Shown here piece after piece: positions 37,201-43,957 of a stretch of DNA of 64,000 nucleotides (position 1 is its first letter; every line of letters begins with the position of its first letter). A model generated the notes under the pieces. The model ran no database searches, was not told where the DNA came from, and saw only the letters and a list, made by a program, of their open reading frames with translations. Source of the stretch: Periplaneta americana (taxonomy: Eukaryota; Arthropoda; Insecta; Blattodea; Blattidae); NCBI RefSeq assembly GCF_040183065.1, contig NC_091128.1, positions 171,527,244 to 171,591,243 on the forward strand, given 5' to 3'. The position numbers and the translations under genes were made by a program.

Positions 37201-39754
37201 AGTGTTAAAAAATGTCGTGGGTTTGCTTAAGGTAACCAGGATGTTTAAATCTACTATAAAGTATAGAAGCCCACATTTTGCTCTGTAGCTCATCGACTTT
37301 TAAAGCTGTCCATTTGAAATTTCAAGACAGATTAAGAAAACTCCAGTGATGAACATTACCTGTAAATTTTAATATTCAAGTGAACATATAACAATTTTAG
37401 TAAAATGTTTTTGATAAAAATCTTATAAAAAAAATTGAGAACACTGAGATTTAAATGCCAATTTTTCTGATAAGCTAAGAGATTTAATTTTCATAACTAT
37501 ATATATTTTTTTTCTTCCCTGAATTAGTCTGGGAATGATATATACATACGAGGGCGATTTCAAAAGTAAGGTCTCCAATTTTTTAACACGGATAAAGATA
37601 TGTTTATTTTCAATCCTGTTTACATCATTTCAAGCTTGAACATTTATTAATTTTCCTACATAATCGCCATTTTGATCGATGCGTTTTAGTAGGCGTAATG
37701 GTAGTTTTTGTATGCCCATGTTATACCATTTCACTGCCATGCCGTTCAGGAAGCTTTGAACTGCATCTTTCACCTTGTCGTCGTTGTTGAAGCACATTCC
37801 GGATAAATATTCTTTCAACTTCGGAAACAATCACTGGGTGCCAAATCTGGACTGTAGGGTGGATGTGTGATGATGTCCCATCCAAACTGTTGCAGGAGAG
37901 CGACGGTTTTGTGGGCAGCATGGAGTCGAGCGTTGTTGTGGAGAATGATTACACCCTTGCTCAACGTTCCTCTTCTCCAGTTCTGAATCGCCTGCCTGAG
38001 TTTTGTCAGTGTTTATTGTGGTCCCAGTAACCATGAAGTCGATCAACAATACCCCCTTTCGATCCCGATCCTAAAACACAATTGCTATGACTTCACTGGC
38101 AAACTGTGCTTGCTTCAATTTTTGTGGCTTAGGCAAAGAGGAATGCAGCCACTGACGTGATTGTTGTTTGGTCTCAGGTGTGAAGTGGTATGCCTAGGTT
38201 TCGTCGCCCATGACAATCGAGTCCAAAAAGTTATCCCTTTTTGTCTGCATAGCAGCGGAGAAATTCACGGGCAGAATCCACTCGTTGCAGTTTGTGGTCT
38301 TCTTTGAGCATTCGTGGGACCCATCTTGCGTACAACTTCCGATATTGCAACTTGTCCGTCAAAATCCGATAAATGGTGGTTCGAGAAACCTGAGGAATCG
38401 AAATGCAGAGATCATCTAGAGAGACCCGCCGATCTTTAAGCATGGTTTGCTCAACTTTCGCGACTGTCTCCCTCTTCGTTTTTCGTCGTGAATGTCAGTA
38501 CGACCACATGCAAACTCCCTACACCATTTGCGGACGTTTTTGACATCCATGCACGACTCGCCATACACTTCCGTCAATTTATAATGAATGTCAATCGGTG
38601 TATTGCCTATTGCATTCAAAAACCGAATAACCGCGCGAACTTCGCGGTAGTGCTAAGCGGGAGCTCCATTCCATAAGGCTGCAAAGCCAAGACTAAGCAT
38701 CTGATCTCTGTGTGCGCATGCTTGGATGGAGTGGGGGAAACGACATACGCAACAGTGTTGCCAAGAGCCGCACAAATAGTTCCACAGCGCTTTGGAGACC
38801 TTCCCGCAAAATTGCAAAAAAAAAAAAAAAAAGTTCTGTACAAAACTTATTATAATTAACAATACATTCCAAGTTCTTTTATGTTCTTTACTACAATAGT
38901 TCAACTTATTGTTTATGTAAGAAAAATTCTCCCCCTCTTAAGCAACAACCCCTCTAAAAGATTATTGTTACATGAAACTATCAGTATCATTTAATACAGA
39001 TTTCACTGTACAATATTAATATCACGAATATTACCATATTCGTTTACATCATTATATTACCTAACCTAACCTATCTGTACTGTCTATTATAATTGGGGCT
39101 TTGCCCTGTTATATACATAAATAAATAAATATTAGCCTCCTGCCCCTTGGAGTCACTAGCGTCACCAGGTTTCTGCTAGCTCAGGGCTGGGCAGCAAGAG
39201 CGGATTCTACTCTCTCACTGGGAGCCATATGATTTCTCTTCATCCCCTTTCTTCCCCACCGAACACAGCGCAGCGTTGATTCAGTGACGGATGAATATTT
39301 AGCGTCCCCGTTTAGAGACTGGATCCGCTCCCGATGCCCAGCCCTGTGCTAGGTGGCAAGTTCGCATAGAAAATTTAACACAATGTGCCTACTGTATATA
39401 TATTCTACTTATACTGTGGCTTAATTCTTGAGGCATGTTTTATATTATTAAAAATGTAACTTTTTAGACACTAAAACGTGTGGATTGTGGTCTCCCCAAC
39501 TGATTGCAGGAATAACGTACTCTGCGGACTGTCTAGCGTACTGTGTGATGACTCATCTCCTGTGGCCGACGAGGAGCGAGCAGTACTTCCTGCTGGCCGA
39601 GGACATGGACCTCAGCGACGAATTAGATGAATTCAACGAGGCACCACATGTGATTAACAACTACATCGCACTGAACAGCCACCACCACCACCGCCTCCAT
39701 CACCACCACAGTGTTAACTCCGAACCGCCCGACCTCACTAAAGTCATCACGTGA
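16075..39754 (+). CDS. GPR180/TMEM145-family seven-transmembrane protein (six exons)
   Basis: Exons 16075-16607, 27355-27520, 29076-29309, 32643-32780, 36924-37179 and 39510-39754 join in frame to 523 codons plus TGA. The protein has a signal peptide (hydrophobic core about residues 20-36), then an extracellular beta-rich GOLD-like domain to about 233 with several N-x-S/T sites (NIT, NFT, NVT, NRT). Seven membrane helices follow at about 238-257, 267-287, 314-330, 337-355, 373-395, 405-430 and 444-461. The C-tail has a [11 protein letters not shown] motif, an acidic patch and a His-rich run (500-509). The order matches the GPR180/TMEM145 family (GpcrRhopsn4 domain; human members about 440-490 residues). 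Mammalian GPR180 acts in signalling and vascular remodelling; the insect role is not established. All introns are GT/AG, but the intron 2 donor (CAG|GTGTGG) is weak. All five introns hold transposons. The choice between TMEM145 and GPR180 orthology is open, with TMEM145-like favoured. Confidence 0.92.
16975..17970 (+). mobile_element. CR1/Jockey-type LINE 3' end
   Basis: In intron 1, an open frame of about 210 codons (16982-17614) is the post-polymerase C-terminus of a non-LTR retrotransposon ORF2: [18 protein letters not shown], ...[11 protein letters not shown]..., [12 protein letters not shown], and the terminal block [25 protein letters not shown] stop at 17612 is followed by about 350 bp of 3'UTR and a short tandem tail (AAATAAATAAATAC, then ACTAAT repeats) near 17945-17970. 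The RT core is missing, so the copy is 5'-truncated. Its long open frame suggests a fairly recent insertion. Confidence 0.85.
18139..20041. mobile_element. Inverted-repeat element with dispersed GTAACGGGTGTTAC palindromes
   Basis: Left end TGGGTCATTCCATTGTAACG (about 18141) and right end CATGGAATGACCCAT (about 20026-20040) form terminal inverted repeats. Between them the palindrome GTAAC-SSG-TGTTAC recurs near 18157, 18323, 18512, 19468, 19497 (inverse), 19522 (inverse) and 19675. The - strand at about 18866-19230 carries a decayed C-terminal protein module (see separate entry). The element is about 1.9 kb and lies in intron 1. I cannot place it in a known superfamily. Confidence 0.65.
18866..19230 (-). 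pseudogene. Decayed C-terminal domain of a transposon protein
   Basis: The - strand reads ...[20 protein letters not shown], stop, [24 protein letters not shown]..., and after a one-base shift [15 protein letters not shown] then stop. Pattern GxFVLVxF...YIGxxQ...E.V.I.FL...ENDIYFV resembles a small beta-barrel reader-like module seen at the C-terminus of uncharacterised transposon proteins; that likeness is from memory and uncertain. At least two in-frame stops and one frameshift are present. Confidence 0.45.
20042..21155. other. Unassigned intron-1 stretch
   Basis: Two short palindromic motifs, TGTCCTTCTAAAAGGACAGT at about 20417 and TGTCCTTTTAAAAGGACAGT at about 20771, recur 354 bp apart. 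No recognisable gene or repeat ends. Confidence 0.4.
21160..21382 (-). repeat. tRNA-like SINE, family S4, single copy
   Basis: On the - strand: TTCCTGGGTAGCTCAGTCGG (A box), anticodon region ATTGGTGCGCTAAGCCAAAG, GGTTCCGGGATCGATATCCGG (B box), and the family body (TGTCAGCCCACTTGAGGTGT, CACACAGAGTTTGTGTGCCC). It ends at a T12 tract on the + strand. This is the simple form of the unit found in the composite elements at 33261, 46407 and 57859. Confidence 0.75.
21540..22205 (+). mobile_element. Non-LTR retrotransposon RT/tail relic (family B)
   Basis: The + strand shows [20 protein letters not shown], then [20 protein letters not shown] after frameshifts. A clean tail follows at 21899-22201: [43 protein letters not shown]. 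The YLGS and LYRT..P..YG.ETW motifs follow the RT active site in RTE-like LINEs. The relic is interrupted by an A10 run and frameshifts. An A18 tract at 22290-22307 may be the tail. Confidence 0.75.
22440..23643 (-). mobile_element. Jockey/CR1-type LINE reverse transcriptase relic
   Basis: On the - strand, 23644-22979 is an open 221-codon RT segment: [38 protein letters not shown] (DLSKAFD block with D to N), [14 protein letters not shown], the active site [17 protein letters not shown] and [17 protein letters not shown]. It continues, frame-broken, through [20 protein letters not shown] and [20 protein letters not shown] at 22842-22446. This is domain order RT1 to post-RT. It abuts a different LINE relic at 23645 on the + strand. 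Confidence 0.88.
23645..23835 (+). mobile_element. LINE tail relic (family C)
   Basis: The + strand reads [36 protein letters not shown] and, one base shifted, [15 protein letters not shown]. This wording ends another insect non-LTR family. The frameshift and stops mark it as dead. Its start coincides with the end of the Jockey relic, so one probably inserted next to or into the other. Confidence 0.55.
24415..25037. mobile_element. hAT-type non-autonomous element with 8-bp TSD
   Basis: Terminal inverted repeats TAGGGTTGCCAACT (24415) and AGTTGACAACCCTA (ends 25037) are flanked by the perfect 8-bp duplication TCCATGAT at 24407-24414 and 25038-25045. Eight-bp duplications and short ends with A/G at position 2-5 fit hAT. 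The interior (about 24550-24735, AGTTGAAGTCGACTGCAGTT etc.) recurs as a fragment at 36421-36600. It has no transposase frame. Confidence 0.88.
25105..25286. mobile_element. MITE, 7-bp-TSD family, copy 2
   Basis: A 182-bp element with ends CACAGTCTA/TAGACTGTG, interior inverted relative to copy 1, flanked by the perfect 7-bp repeat GTACTAT on both sides. It lies 60 bp beyond the hAT element. Confidence 0.92.
25778..25820 (-). ncRNA. Hammerhead-ribozyme-like motif, left Penelope copy
   Basis: On the - strand: stem I GGCT, core CTGATGA, stem II GGTGC/GCACT with a short loop, core GAAAC, then AGCTATA and stem I closing strand AGCC. This is the type I hammerhead order with a very short stem III, as known from Penelope-like elements. 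Core boxes are intact; the stem III palindrome is altered by one base compared with the right copy. Confidence 0.6.
26441..26483 (+). ncRNA. Hammerhead-ribozyme-like motif, right Penelope copy
   Basis: Stem I GGCT/AGCC, core CTGATGA, stem II hairpin GTGC/GCAC, then GAAG in place of the conserved GAAA, followed by the palindromic CAGCTG and TA. The A to G change in the second core box should reduce or abolish cleavage. The palindromic stem III would favour a dimeric fold. Confidence 0.5.
26865..27095 (+). repeat. tRNA-derived SINE, family S2 (copy 3)
   Basis: Head ACTGGCGTAGCTCTGGCGGT, B box GTGGGTTCGATTCCTG, body CACCTGGTTGAGTTTTTTCC and TTGTAAGGTGAATTCTGGGC, end TACAGCGTCGTTAAATAACC. It lies in intron 1, about 260 bp before exon 2. 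Confidence 0.8.
27355..27520 (+). CDS. GPR180/TMEM145 gene exon 2
   Basis: Acceptor TTGTTACAG|G at 27354. The first base completes Arg178, then [12 protein letters not shown]...FSFDRQ (55 codons). The donor CAG|GTGTGG is weak, but the next exon joins in phase 0 and the joined sequence keeps family order (last extracellular segment before TM1). Confidence 0.88.
27618..27679. repeat. (TA)n microsatellite
   Basis: About 30 TA units in intron 2, within 160 bp of the exon 2 donor. Confidence 0.97.
28215..28285. repeat. Compound microsatellite (AC)n(AT)n
   Basis: About 8 AC units then about 27 AT units in intron 2. An inverted flank motif (AAAACTACAAAACTTA / TTTTGTAGTTTTATTT) lies on each side. 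Confidence 0.95.
28983..29045 (+). repeat. Family S1 repeat fragment beside a splice site
   Basis: TAGAGCTCTACC..AGCACCTTCATGGCAT and GGGGATACCTTT match the 3' part of the repeat at 2064-2290. It ends about 30 bp before the exon 3 acceptor. Confidence 0.6.
29076..29309 (+). CDS. GPR180/TMEM145 gene exon 3
   Basis: Acceptor TTGTTCCAG at 29075; 78 codons in phase 0 encode [20 protein letters not shown] (TM1) and [20 protein letters not shown] (TM2), ending DILSR with donor CGA|GTGAGT. Confidence 0.92.
29570..30090 (+). repeat. Dispersed repeat, family R (host of the Harbinger MITE)
   Basis: Sequence GTGTTAGATACAGCTTACAG, CAACATTTTTTTCCTCCATT, TTGTACAATAATGAAAATTG recurs at 62390-62515 and inverted at 62925-63100. 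The 29667-29863 MITE interrupts it. Confidence 0.7.
29667..29863. mobile_element. Palindromic PIF/Harbinger-type MITE with TAA TSD
   Basis: A 197-bp near-perfect palindrome: left AGGCTGGTTCACAATAAACC, right GGTTTATTGTGGACTAGCCC, arms continuing through GGGAACGGAAACGACAACG. It is flanked by TAA on both sides (29664-29666, 29864-29866). Family R copies elsewhere lack the insertion and give the pre-insertion site. TIR and TAA duplication fit PIF/Harbinger. It lies in intron 3. Confidence 0.9.
30165..30335 (+). repeat. tRNA-derived SINE, family S2 (copy 4)
   Basis: B-box remnant CTGGGATCGAAGCCTGG, body AGTTACCTGGTTGAGGTTTT and GAGCAAATGCTGGGTAACTT, in intron 3. Confidence 0.75.
30850..31075 (-). 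mobile_element. LINE tail relic (family D)
   Basis: The - strand reads [14 protein letters not shown], then, with frameshifts, a MIDDI and YAET/LRVKQ-like segment and WRILALQ. An RG-rich block followed by 'ID..LL..YAE..R' is the usual end of insect non-LTR ORFs. It abuts the inverted-repeat element at 31080. Confidence 0.5.
31080..32112. mobile_element. TA-flanked inverted-repeat element with internal minisatellite
   Basis: Ends CAGACGTGGACAAATTATTA (31080) and TAATAATTTGTCCACGTCTG (to 32112) are perfect inverted repeats of about 27 bp flanked by TA, as in Tc1/mariner. The interior is a tandem array of about 90-bp monomers, each with CTTCAATTTTGCTAATAATT and GTCAACTGTAG; four monomers form a 359-bp higher-order unit repeated almost identically (about 31245-31603 and 31604-31962). 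The monomer contains the inner half of the terminal repeat. It is in intron 3 and non-coding. Confidence 0.88.
32643..32780 (+). CDS. GPR180/TMEM145 gene exon 4
   Basis: Acceptor TTTTTCGCAG at 32642; 46 codons in phase 0, [18 protein letters not shown] (TM3) and [19 protein letters not shown] (TM4), with donor ATG|GTAAGC. Confidence 0.92.
33261..34401. mobile_element. Composite inverted tRNA-like element, locus 1
   Basis: A 1141-bp unit flanked by a 12-bp direct repeat AACTCTTGACTT (33249-33260, 34402-34413). It holds tandem units of about 285 bp, each with a 72-nt tRNA-like sequence on the - strand (33326-33397, 33612-33683, 33898-33969, plus a decayed fourth near 34183). At about 34219 the sequence switches abruptly into an inverted copy ending with a + strand tRNA-like sequence (34306-34377). 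The tRNA-like anticodon stem TTGGT/ACCAA has loop ACGTTAA; acceptor stems have at least one mismatch, so these are not functional tRNAs. The same structure with fewer units is at 57859-58426. It lies in intron 4. Confidence 0.85.
34462..34870. mobile_element. TA-flanked MITE with 26-bp inverted ends
   Basis: Ends CAGTGCTGTCATTTTACAAG and CTTGTAAAATGAGAGCACTG (continuing to GAAACT/AGTTTC) form inverted repeats with one mismatch; TA flanks both sides. 409 bp. The interior has no transposase. TIR and TA duplication fit Tc1/mariner-type mobilisation. It abuts the R2-like LINE end. Confidence 0.82.
34885..35408 (+). mobile_element. R2-like (RLE) non-LTR retrotransposon C-terminus
   Basis: The + strand reads [20 protein letters not shown], a CCHC zinc knuckle (C-x2-C...H...C), then [20 protein letters not shown] and the restriction-like endonuclease core [20 protein letters not shown], then [16 protein letters not shown] and [14 protein letters not shown], ending ALKDQFRY stop at 35408. 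Knuckle followed by PD-(D/E)xK-type endonuclease is the R2/NeSL/CRE arrangement. The frame is open to the stop; RT is missing, so the copy is 5'-truncated. Confidence 0.8.
35838..36425 (+). mobile_element. LINE reverse transcriptase relic (family A)
   Basis: An open frame of about 195 codons: [20 protein letters not shown] (RT active site YADD), [54 protein letters not shown], ending [17 protein letters not shown]. The tail after this point is displaced by a foreign block (36426-36600) and a rearranged segment. It lies in intron 4. Confidence 0.88.
36426..36600. repeat. Internal fragment of the 24415 hAT family inside a LINE
   Basis: It matches about 24555-24735 (TAGTTGAAGTTGACTGCAGT, TGTTCATGAGATAAAACATC, GCATTACTACTTGGTATGC) without terminal repeats. 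It sits exactly where the LINE frame breaks. Confidence 0.7.
36601..36800 (+). mobile_element. Rearranged LINE tail (family A, copy 3)
   Basis: A short inverted piece (TGCCCATCTCAAACG) precedes sense tail sequence ACCTTTGGGGAGGTCGAGAC, GAGGGAGGTGGGATATGATG and GTGAGGGCGGCAATGAA. With 35838-36425 it forms one broken family A element. Confidence 0.75.
36924..37179 (+). CDS. GPR180/TMEM145 gene exon 5
   Basis: Acceptor TTTTATGCAG at 36923; [18 protein letters not shown] then [18 protein letters not shown] (TM5) and [20 protein letters not shown] (TM6). It ends ...RFKLLL plus one base of Gly443; donor CG|GTAAGT at 37180. An internal CAG|GTATCT at 37146 is ignored because the family sequence continues through it. 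Confidence 0.92.
37549..38655 (-). mobile_element. Inactive mariner transposon
   Basis: The - strand in broken frames gives a mariner transposase in order: [60 protein letters not shown] and [15 protein letters not shown], then [56 protein letters not shown]. The second catalytic residue of DD34D (HDN) is Asn here (HNN), and there are several frameshifts. The downstream end CGAGGGCGATTTCAAAAGTA at 37549 is a mariner-type end next to TA; I could not confirm the other end. It lies in intron 5. Confidence 0.88.
39510..39754 (+). CDS. GPR180/TMEM145 gene exon 6 (last)
   Basis: Acceptor ACTGATTGCAG at 39509; two bases complete Gly443, then [18 protein letters not shown] (TM7), [15 protein letters not shown], the His run, and TGA at 39752-39754. 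Codon use is markedly GC-richer than the flanking introns. Confidence 0.93.
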
Positions 39755-40919
39755 ATCAGCTTGTGGAGGGTCGTGACATTCGCGTGCCACATCTCTGTGT
39801 TTAATAATTTGTTAAAGGAGAATCCAGAAGGGTTTATTCTAGAATAAATATTACGGTAATATTGTTGGGGATTTCAGTCACACCAACAAATTTAAACTTT
39901 TGTCATATATCTTGAGATATTAGTCACTGGAAAACTTGTCTCCTAGGTTCAAAGGTTTTTCTTTTCATACCATATTGTTACGATTTATTTACATGTGTAT
40001 TTCGCCTTCATGTTTCATTTTTAATTTTATTTAAAAAATGAGAAAGAAAGGCACTCAGGAAAACCTCACTATTTCAAGCTTCAAGATAATTGTACAAACC
40101 CCTCTGTGGAAGTTATGCAAATAATAATAATATTATTAATAATAATGTAATAAACTTGTGTATGTGTAGACTTTACAGTTGTAGATGCTCATGATCTTTT
40201 CAGTGTTTTCCTCAACATCTTGTTAACCTTTTGGTATGTATCGATAAACAAATAATGGCAGGAAATGTTAATTCCTCCTTTCCATATTTTTCATTTTCTT
40301 TAAAATTTCATTTCTTCATCTACAATATTGCGTACGTTTATTTTTCACGACTTTTATGTATTATTTCTGGTTAAACGAAAATATTCCTATGATAATGGAC
40401 TTCATTCATGTTGCCTCATTTTTGTTGTTGTATTCTTATTTTGTTGTTATTATCATCATCGCCACCATCACCATTGTTGTTGTTATTATTATTGTTATTA
40501 CTACTACTACTACCACCACCACCATTATTATTATTATTATTATAGCTATTGTTATTATTATTGTTGTTATTATTTAAAGCTTCTGCTGCTTTTTATATAA
40601 TTTTTATAATCAGATTTTTATTTTTATTGACATCTTTCTTAATTCACAATTGATATGTTCTGTATTTTATTTTCAGTCTCAGTTTTCTTCTCTGAGTTAC
40701 ACAGAAATTGTAATTACTGAACAATTGTTAGGAGAAACTGCAACTGACATTGGCGGACTGGAGTCTTACGTAGCATGACTAAACCATGTTTAACATGCAA
40801 CGTATTTCATAATTCTTAGTCATACTACATCATATGCAAGGATTCATATACGCTTCACAATTTCATACTGAATATCACCATTTGACGATCATGATGGCTA
40901 CTTGGCCTTACCTTGAAAT
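39755..40919. other. 3' flank of the GPR180/TMEM145 gene
   Basis: Probable 3'UTR followed by an AT-rich stretch with an imperfect trinucleotide tract (GTT/ATT/ACT/ACC) at about 40440-40575. No gene is recognised. Confidence 0.45.
39843..39848 (+). terminator. Candidate poly(A) signal of the GPR180/TMEM145 gene
   Basis: AATAAA 89 bp after the stop codon. A second AATAAA at 40149-40154 is an alternative; the choice cannot be made from sequence. Confidence 0.4.
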
Positions 40920-41070
40920 CAGTGGCGCCAACTTTTGTAAAATATTGGGTGGGTTCAGACACTTTAGTTATATGTTAGCCTAAATAAATCTCATAAATAA
41001 TAATGATAATAATAACACGAATTATTGGGTGGGTTCGGGCCCCACTGGCCCATATAAGTTGGCGCTACTG
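40920..41070. mobile_element. hAT-type MITE (CAGTGGCGCC family)
   Basis: Ends CAGTGGCGCCAACTT and AAGTTGGCGCTACTG are inverted repeats; the flanks CTTGAAAT and TTTGAAAT form an 8-bp duplication with one mismatch. 151 bp, with an internal near-direct repeat ATTGGGTGGGTTC. Confidence 0.85.
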
Positions 41071-41078
41071 TTTGAAAT

Positions 41079-43550
41079 TAAACTTTTCATGAATTACATT
41101 AAAAAAATTACTGGTAACAAACCTTAAAGAACCTCAGAATCTTTAATAAAAAATCATTGAGTCCGAAATTATTGTTCGAATTAAGTATGTCTTCAATTAA
41201 GTCAACGAAAACAAGAAACTTGAGTTCATTAATTCTACAAGTGAAAATTGAATCAATTTTACACTATAAGGTACCAGAAATTGTTTACAAATTGTTGAGG
41301 TTTTCCTGTATTGCACATAACTTTCATCATATACTGTATCCCCCACCAAATAGTTAAATTTGTATACGAGTACATGAAATTACACATATTATGTGTATTT
41401 GGGCAACTTCTTTTCAGAGTTAAGAAAATCCTTGTCATCCTGTGATGTTGATTTAACTTCGTGGCTTCTAATTGGCCACTTCAAATGATTATGCTGCTCT
41501 TTTGTATATTGATACGAATTATCTTGTCGATATCATGTTTTTTAAAGCACATCTCTCTATATTGTGCTATTCTCTTGCCATATTTCTTTGATTATATACA
41601 TTTTTATATTGTTCATTGTGTCTGATACCAATATTATAATATAATTCTCGACTGAAGAAATAATCTTTCGTTTATGTACGTACATACCCTCAGTTTACAA
41701 CCAAAACACATTAAGTCAAAAATATTACTTCTGAGAAAAAAGTGCTTGAACTTTTTATTGTTTCAATCTAGAGTGGAATATTATATCTCACATTTAAAAA
41801 TGTTAAGTAAACAATATCTGCATCAGTACCACGTTATATTTCATATTATAGTGACCTTAATATAATGTCCAAGAATGTTACATAATTTCCTATTTTGTAT
41901 TATAAAAATAGTACTAAAAATGCGAAGAATTTGTTTGTGCAGTTATTTTTCGAAGTTAAGCGATTTTGTAATCTGAAGCTCGGAGACACGAGTCTATGAC
42001 TTTAATACACTCTGAACAGAGTATAGCAGTGTGTAGAATCACTGGACTGATTATAACCACTGTTTTGCAAAGTCGATAAAATGGCTTTTGCACATTTAGG
42101 TTATACTATTCTAACTTGCAGCTATCCTGATATAGGGGATATAAAGTTTTTATACATAAAAGTGGTTACACTTGTTACATATCAGTAGATTGTGTATCTG
42201 TTTTGTAGTTAACAATTATCGTCTGTGGTGTACTTAAGGAGACACTAATAGAAACTTTTGAAATCCCTATCTACAAAACGTAAACCATTTTCTTTTTACT
42301 GTCTAGAATAAGGGTATCCTTAACATTATGCAAAGCATTCCAGAAGCAACTGAATACTACTTACTTTCATAGTATTATTACAGATGTGTAGGTGTTTGTA
42401 TCAGTATTTTGCCTTTTAAAAGTGAGTAAAGGCTACCATATTGTTTATCTTCTGTTCACAAATTAATTGCTTTTTATGTAGAGTACATTGTTAAAGATTT
42501 CAATTTGTATGAGGTACTTCTGTAAGAATTACGCACAAATATTGTTGACTTTGGTGCTATAAATCGTTTATTCATTTGTAAGACGTTTTAAACTCTTCTG
42601 GGTTTCCCTATAAGCAGATTGTTTAGTAGCAGTCTTCTCCTGAATTAGAAATTCGCTGGAAAAACATCAGCATAACGTAATTTATGAATAACTTACTTTT
42701 TAACTCTTACATAAGGTTTATTACATGCATTCCAGTATTAAAACGTAATTACGTAATGGTCACTGATGTAATTTACGATTCTAAACTCTGTTCCCTTACA
42801 GTAGAAGAGTTATGCCAATTGTAATTTTTGTATTATATATATTTTTTTCGCTGTATACTGTATTATGTGAAATTTATATACGAAATGCAATAAACAATGT
42901 TTGTCTTCTCATTTGAGTTCTCAGTAACATTTTTCGAAGTTTCTCTTCATGTCATATTACGAAATATGTGCAGTAGCCACTTTTTTAGGGCAAGTAAGAT
43001 GTCTCCCGACTTCTTCCTGATAAAAATGTTCATTTCTCTCTATAAAATCAAGAGTTACATCCAGAAAATAATTAGTAACACATTGCTATGTCTTTTACTT
43101 CTCAAATAAATAAATAAATGTTGCTTTTCAAAATATTGTGCTAGTGTTTATAATACAATTAATGTTCAGTTATTGATTCCGACAAATTTGGTGATATTAC
43201 AAGCCTGAGAAAATAAATTGTGTTGGCTTCTCTTCTCTTACAACAGTTTCACAGCATATACGGATAACATCAACTTTGTTGGCAAAACTGAACGTCTAAA
43301 ATGTTGCAGTAAGGACTTTGAAGTGGATGAATTTTATTCGGTACACTGTTTTTAATTTATTTTCAGTTTAACAGATTTTTTTAAACAATTGTCTTTGTAT
43401 TATTTTTTGTTTGCTTATATTTAATCACAAAATCACGATTTTTATGTTTTTATGTAACTATATTTACACTGGTTACATTTCTCATGTGCTGTGCAGTAAA
43501 TCGATTGATCTTGTAAGTGTGATGTTAGTGGATAACTTTATGAATAATAC
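41079..43550. other. AT-rich intergenic stretch, nothing recognised
   Basis: No recognised protein, no clear terminal repeats and no tRNA-like fold seen across about 2.5 kb. Confidence 0.45.
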
Positions 43551-43554
43551 ATAC

Positions 43555-43885
43555 TCGTCGCGTGATGTAGTGTTGTGGTCTTAGGCATCATGCCTGGGCT
43601 CACGTTATGAATGCATGCTGGTTCCTAATGGAGGAAAAAATTCTCATGAAATTTCTGCCAGTGTATGGGACTGGTGGCCACACAGTATTGTGGTGAATTT
43701 TGGGAACCACGATAGGTAGTGAAGTCTGGGTTTGAAAACCAGCTATAAAAGCTGGGGGAATCATCACGCTAAACACACATTACCCCTGTTCTGGTTGGAT
43801 GATCATTCACTTCTGCTGAGGAATGTAGACATGAGACCAACAGTCATCTGGTTGGCCTTAGTCTTCATGGGCTGTCATGCCAGGA
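43555..43885 (+). repeat. Arthropod tRNA-derived SINE, family S5
   Basis: Head TGTAGTGTTGTGGTCTTAGGCATCATGCC without a clear cloverleaf, then the body AATTCTCATGAAATTTCTGC, CAGTGTATGGGACTGG, GGATGATCATTCACTTCTGC, CATGGGCTGTCATGCCA. I recognise this wording as a widely distributed arthropod SINE from memory. A 5' fragment occurs at about 10178. Confidence 0.65.
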
Positions 43886-43907
43886 TAGAGATTATTTAAA
43901 TGAATGT

Positions 43908-43912
43908 TGTTG

Positions 43913-43956
<44 letters not shown>

Positions 43957-43957
43957 T
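43908..43957. repeat. (ATT)n microsatellite
   Basis: About 16 ATT/GTT units directly after the SINE body. Confidence 0.95.
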
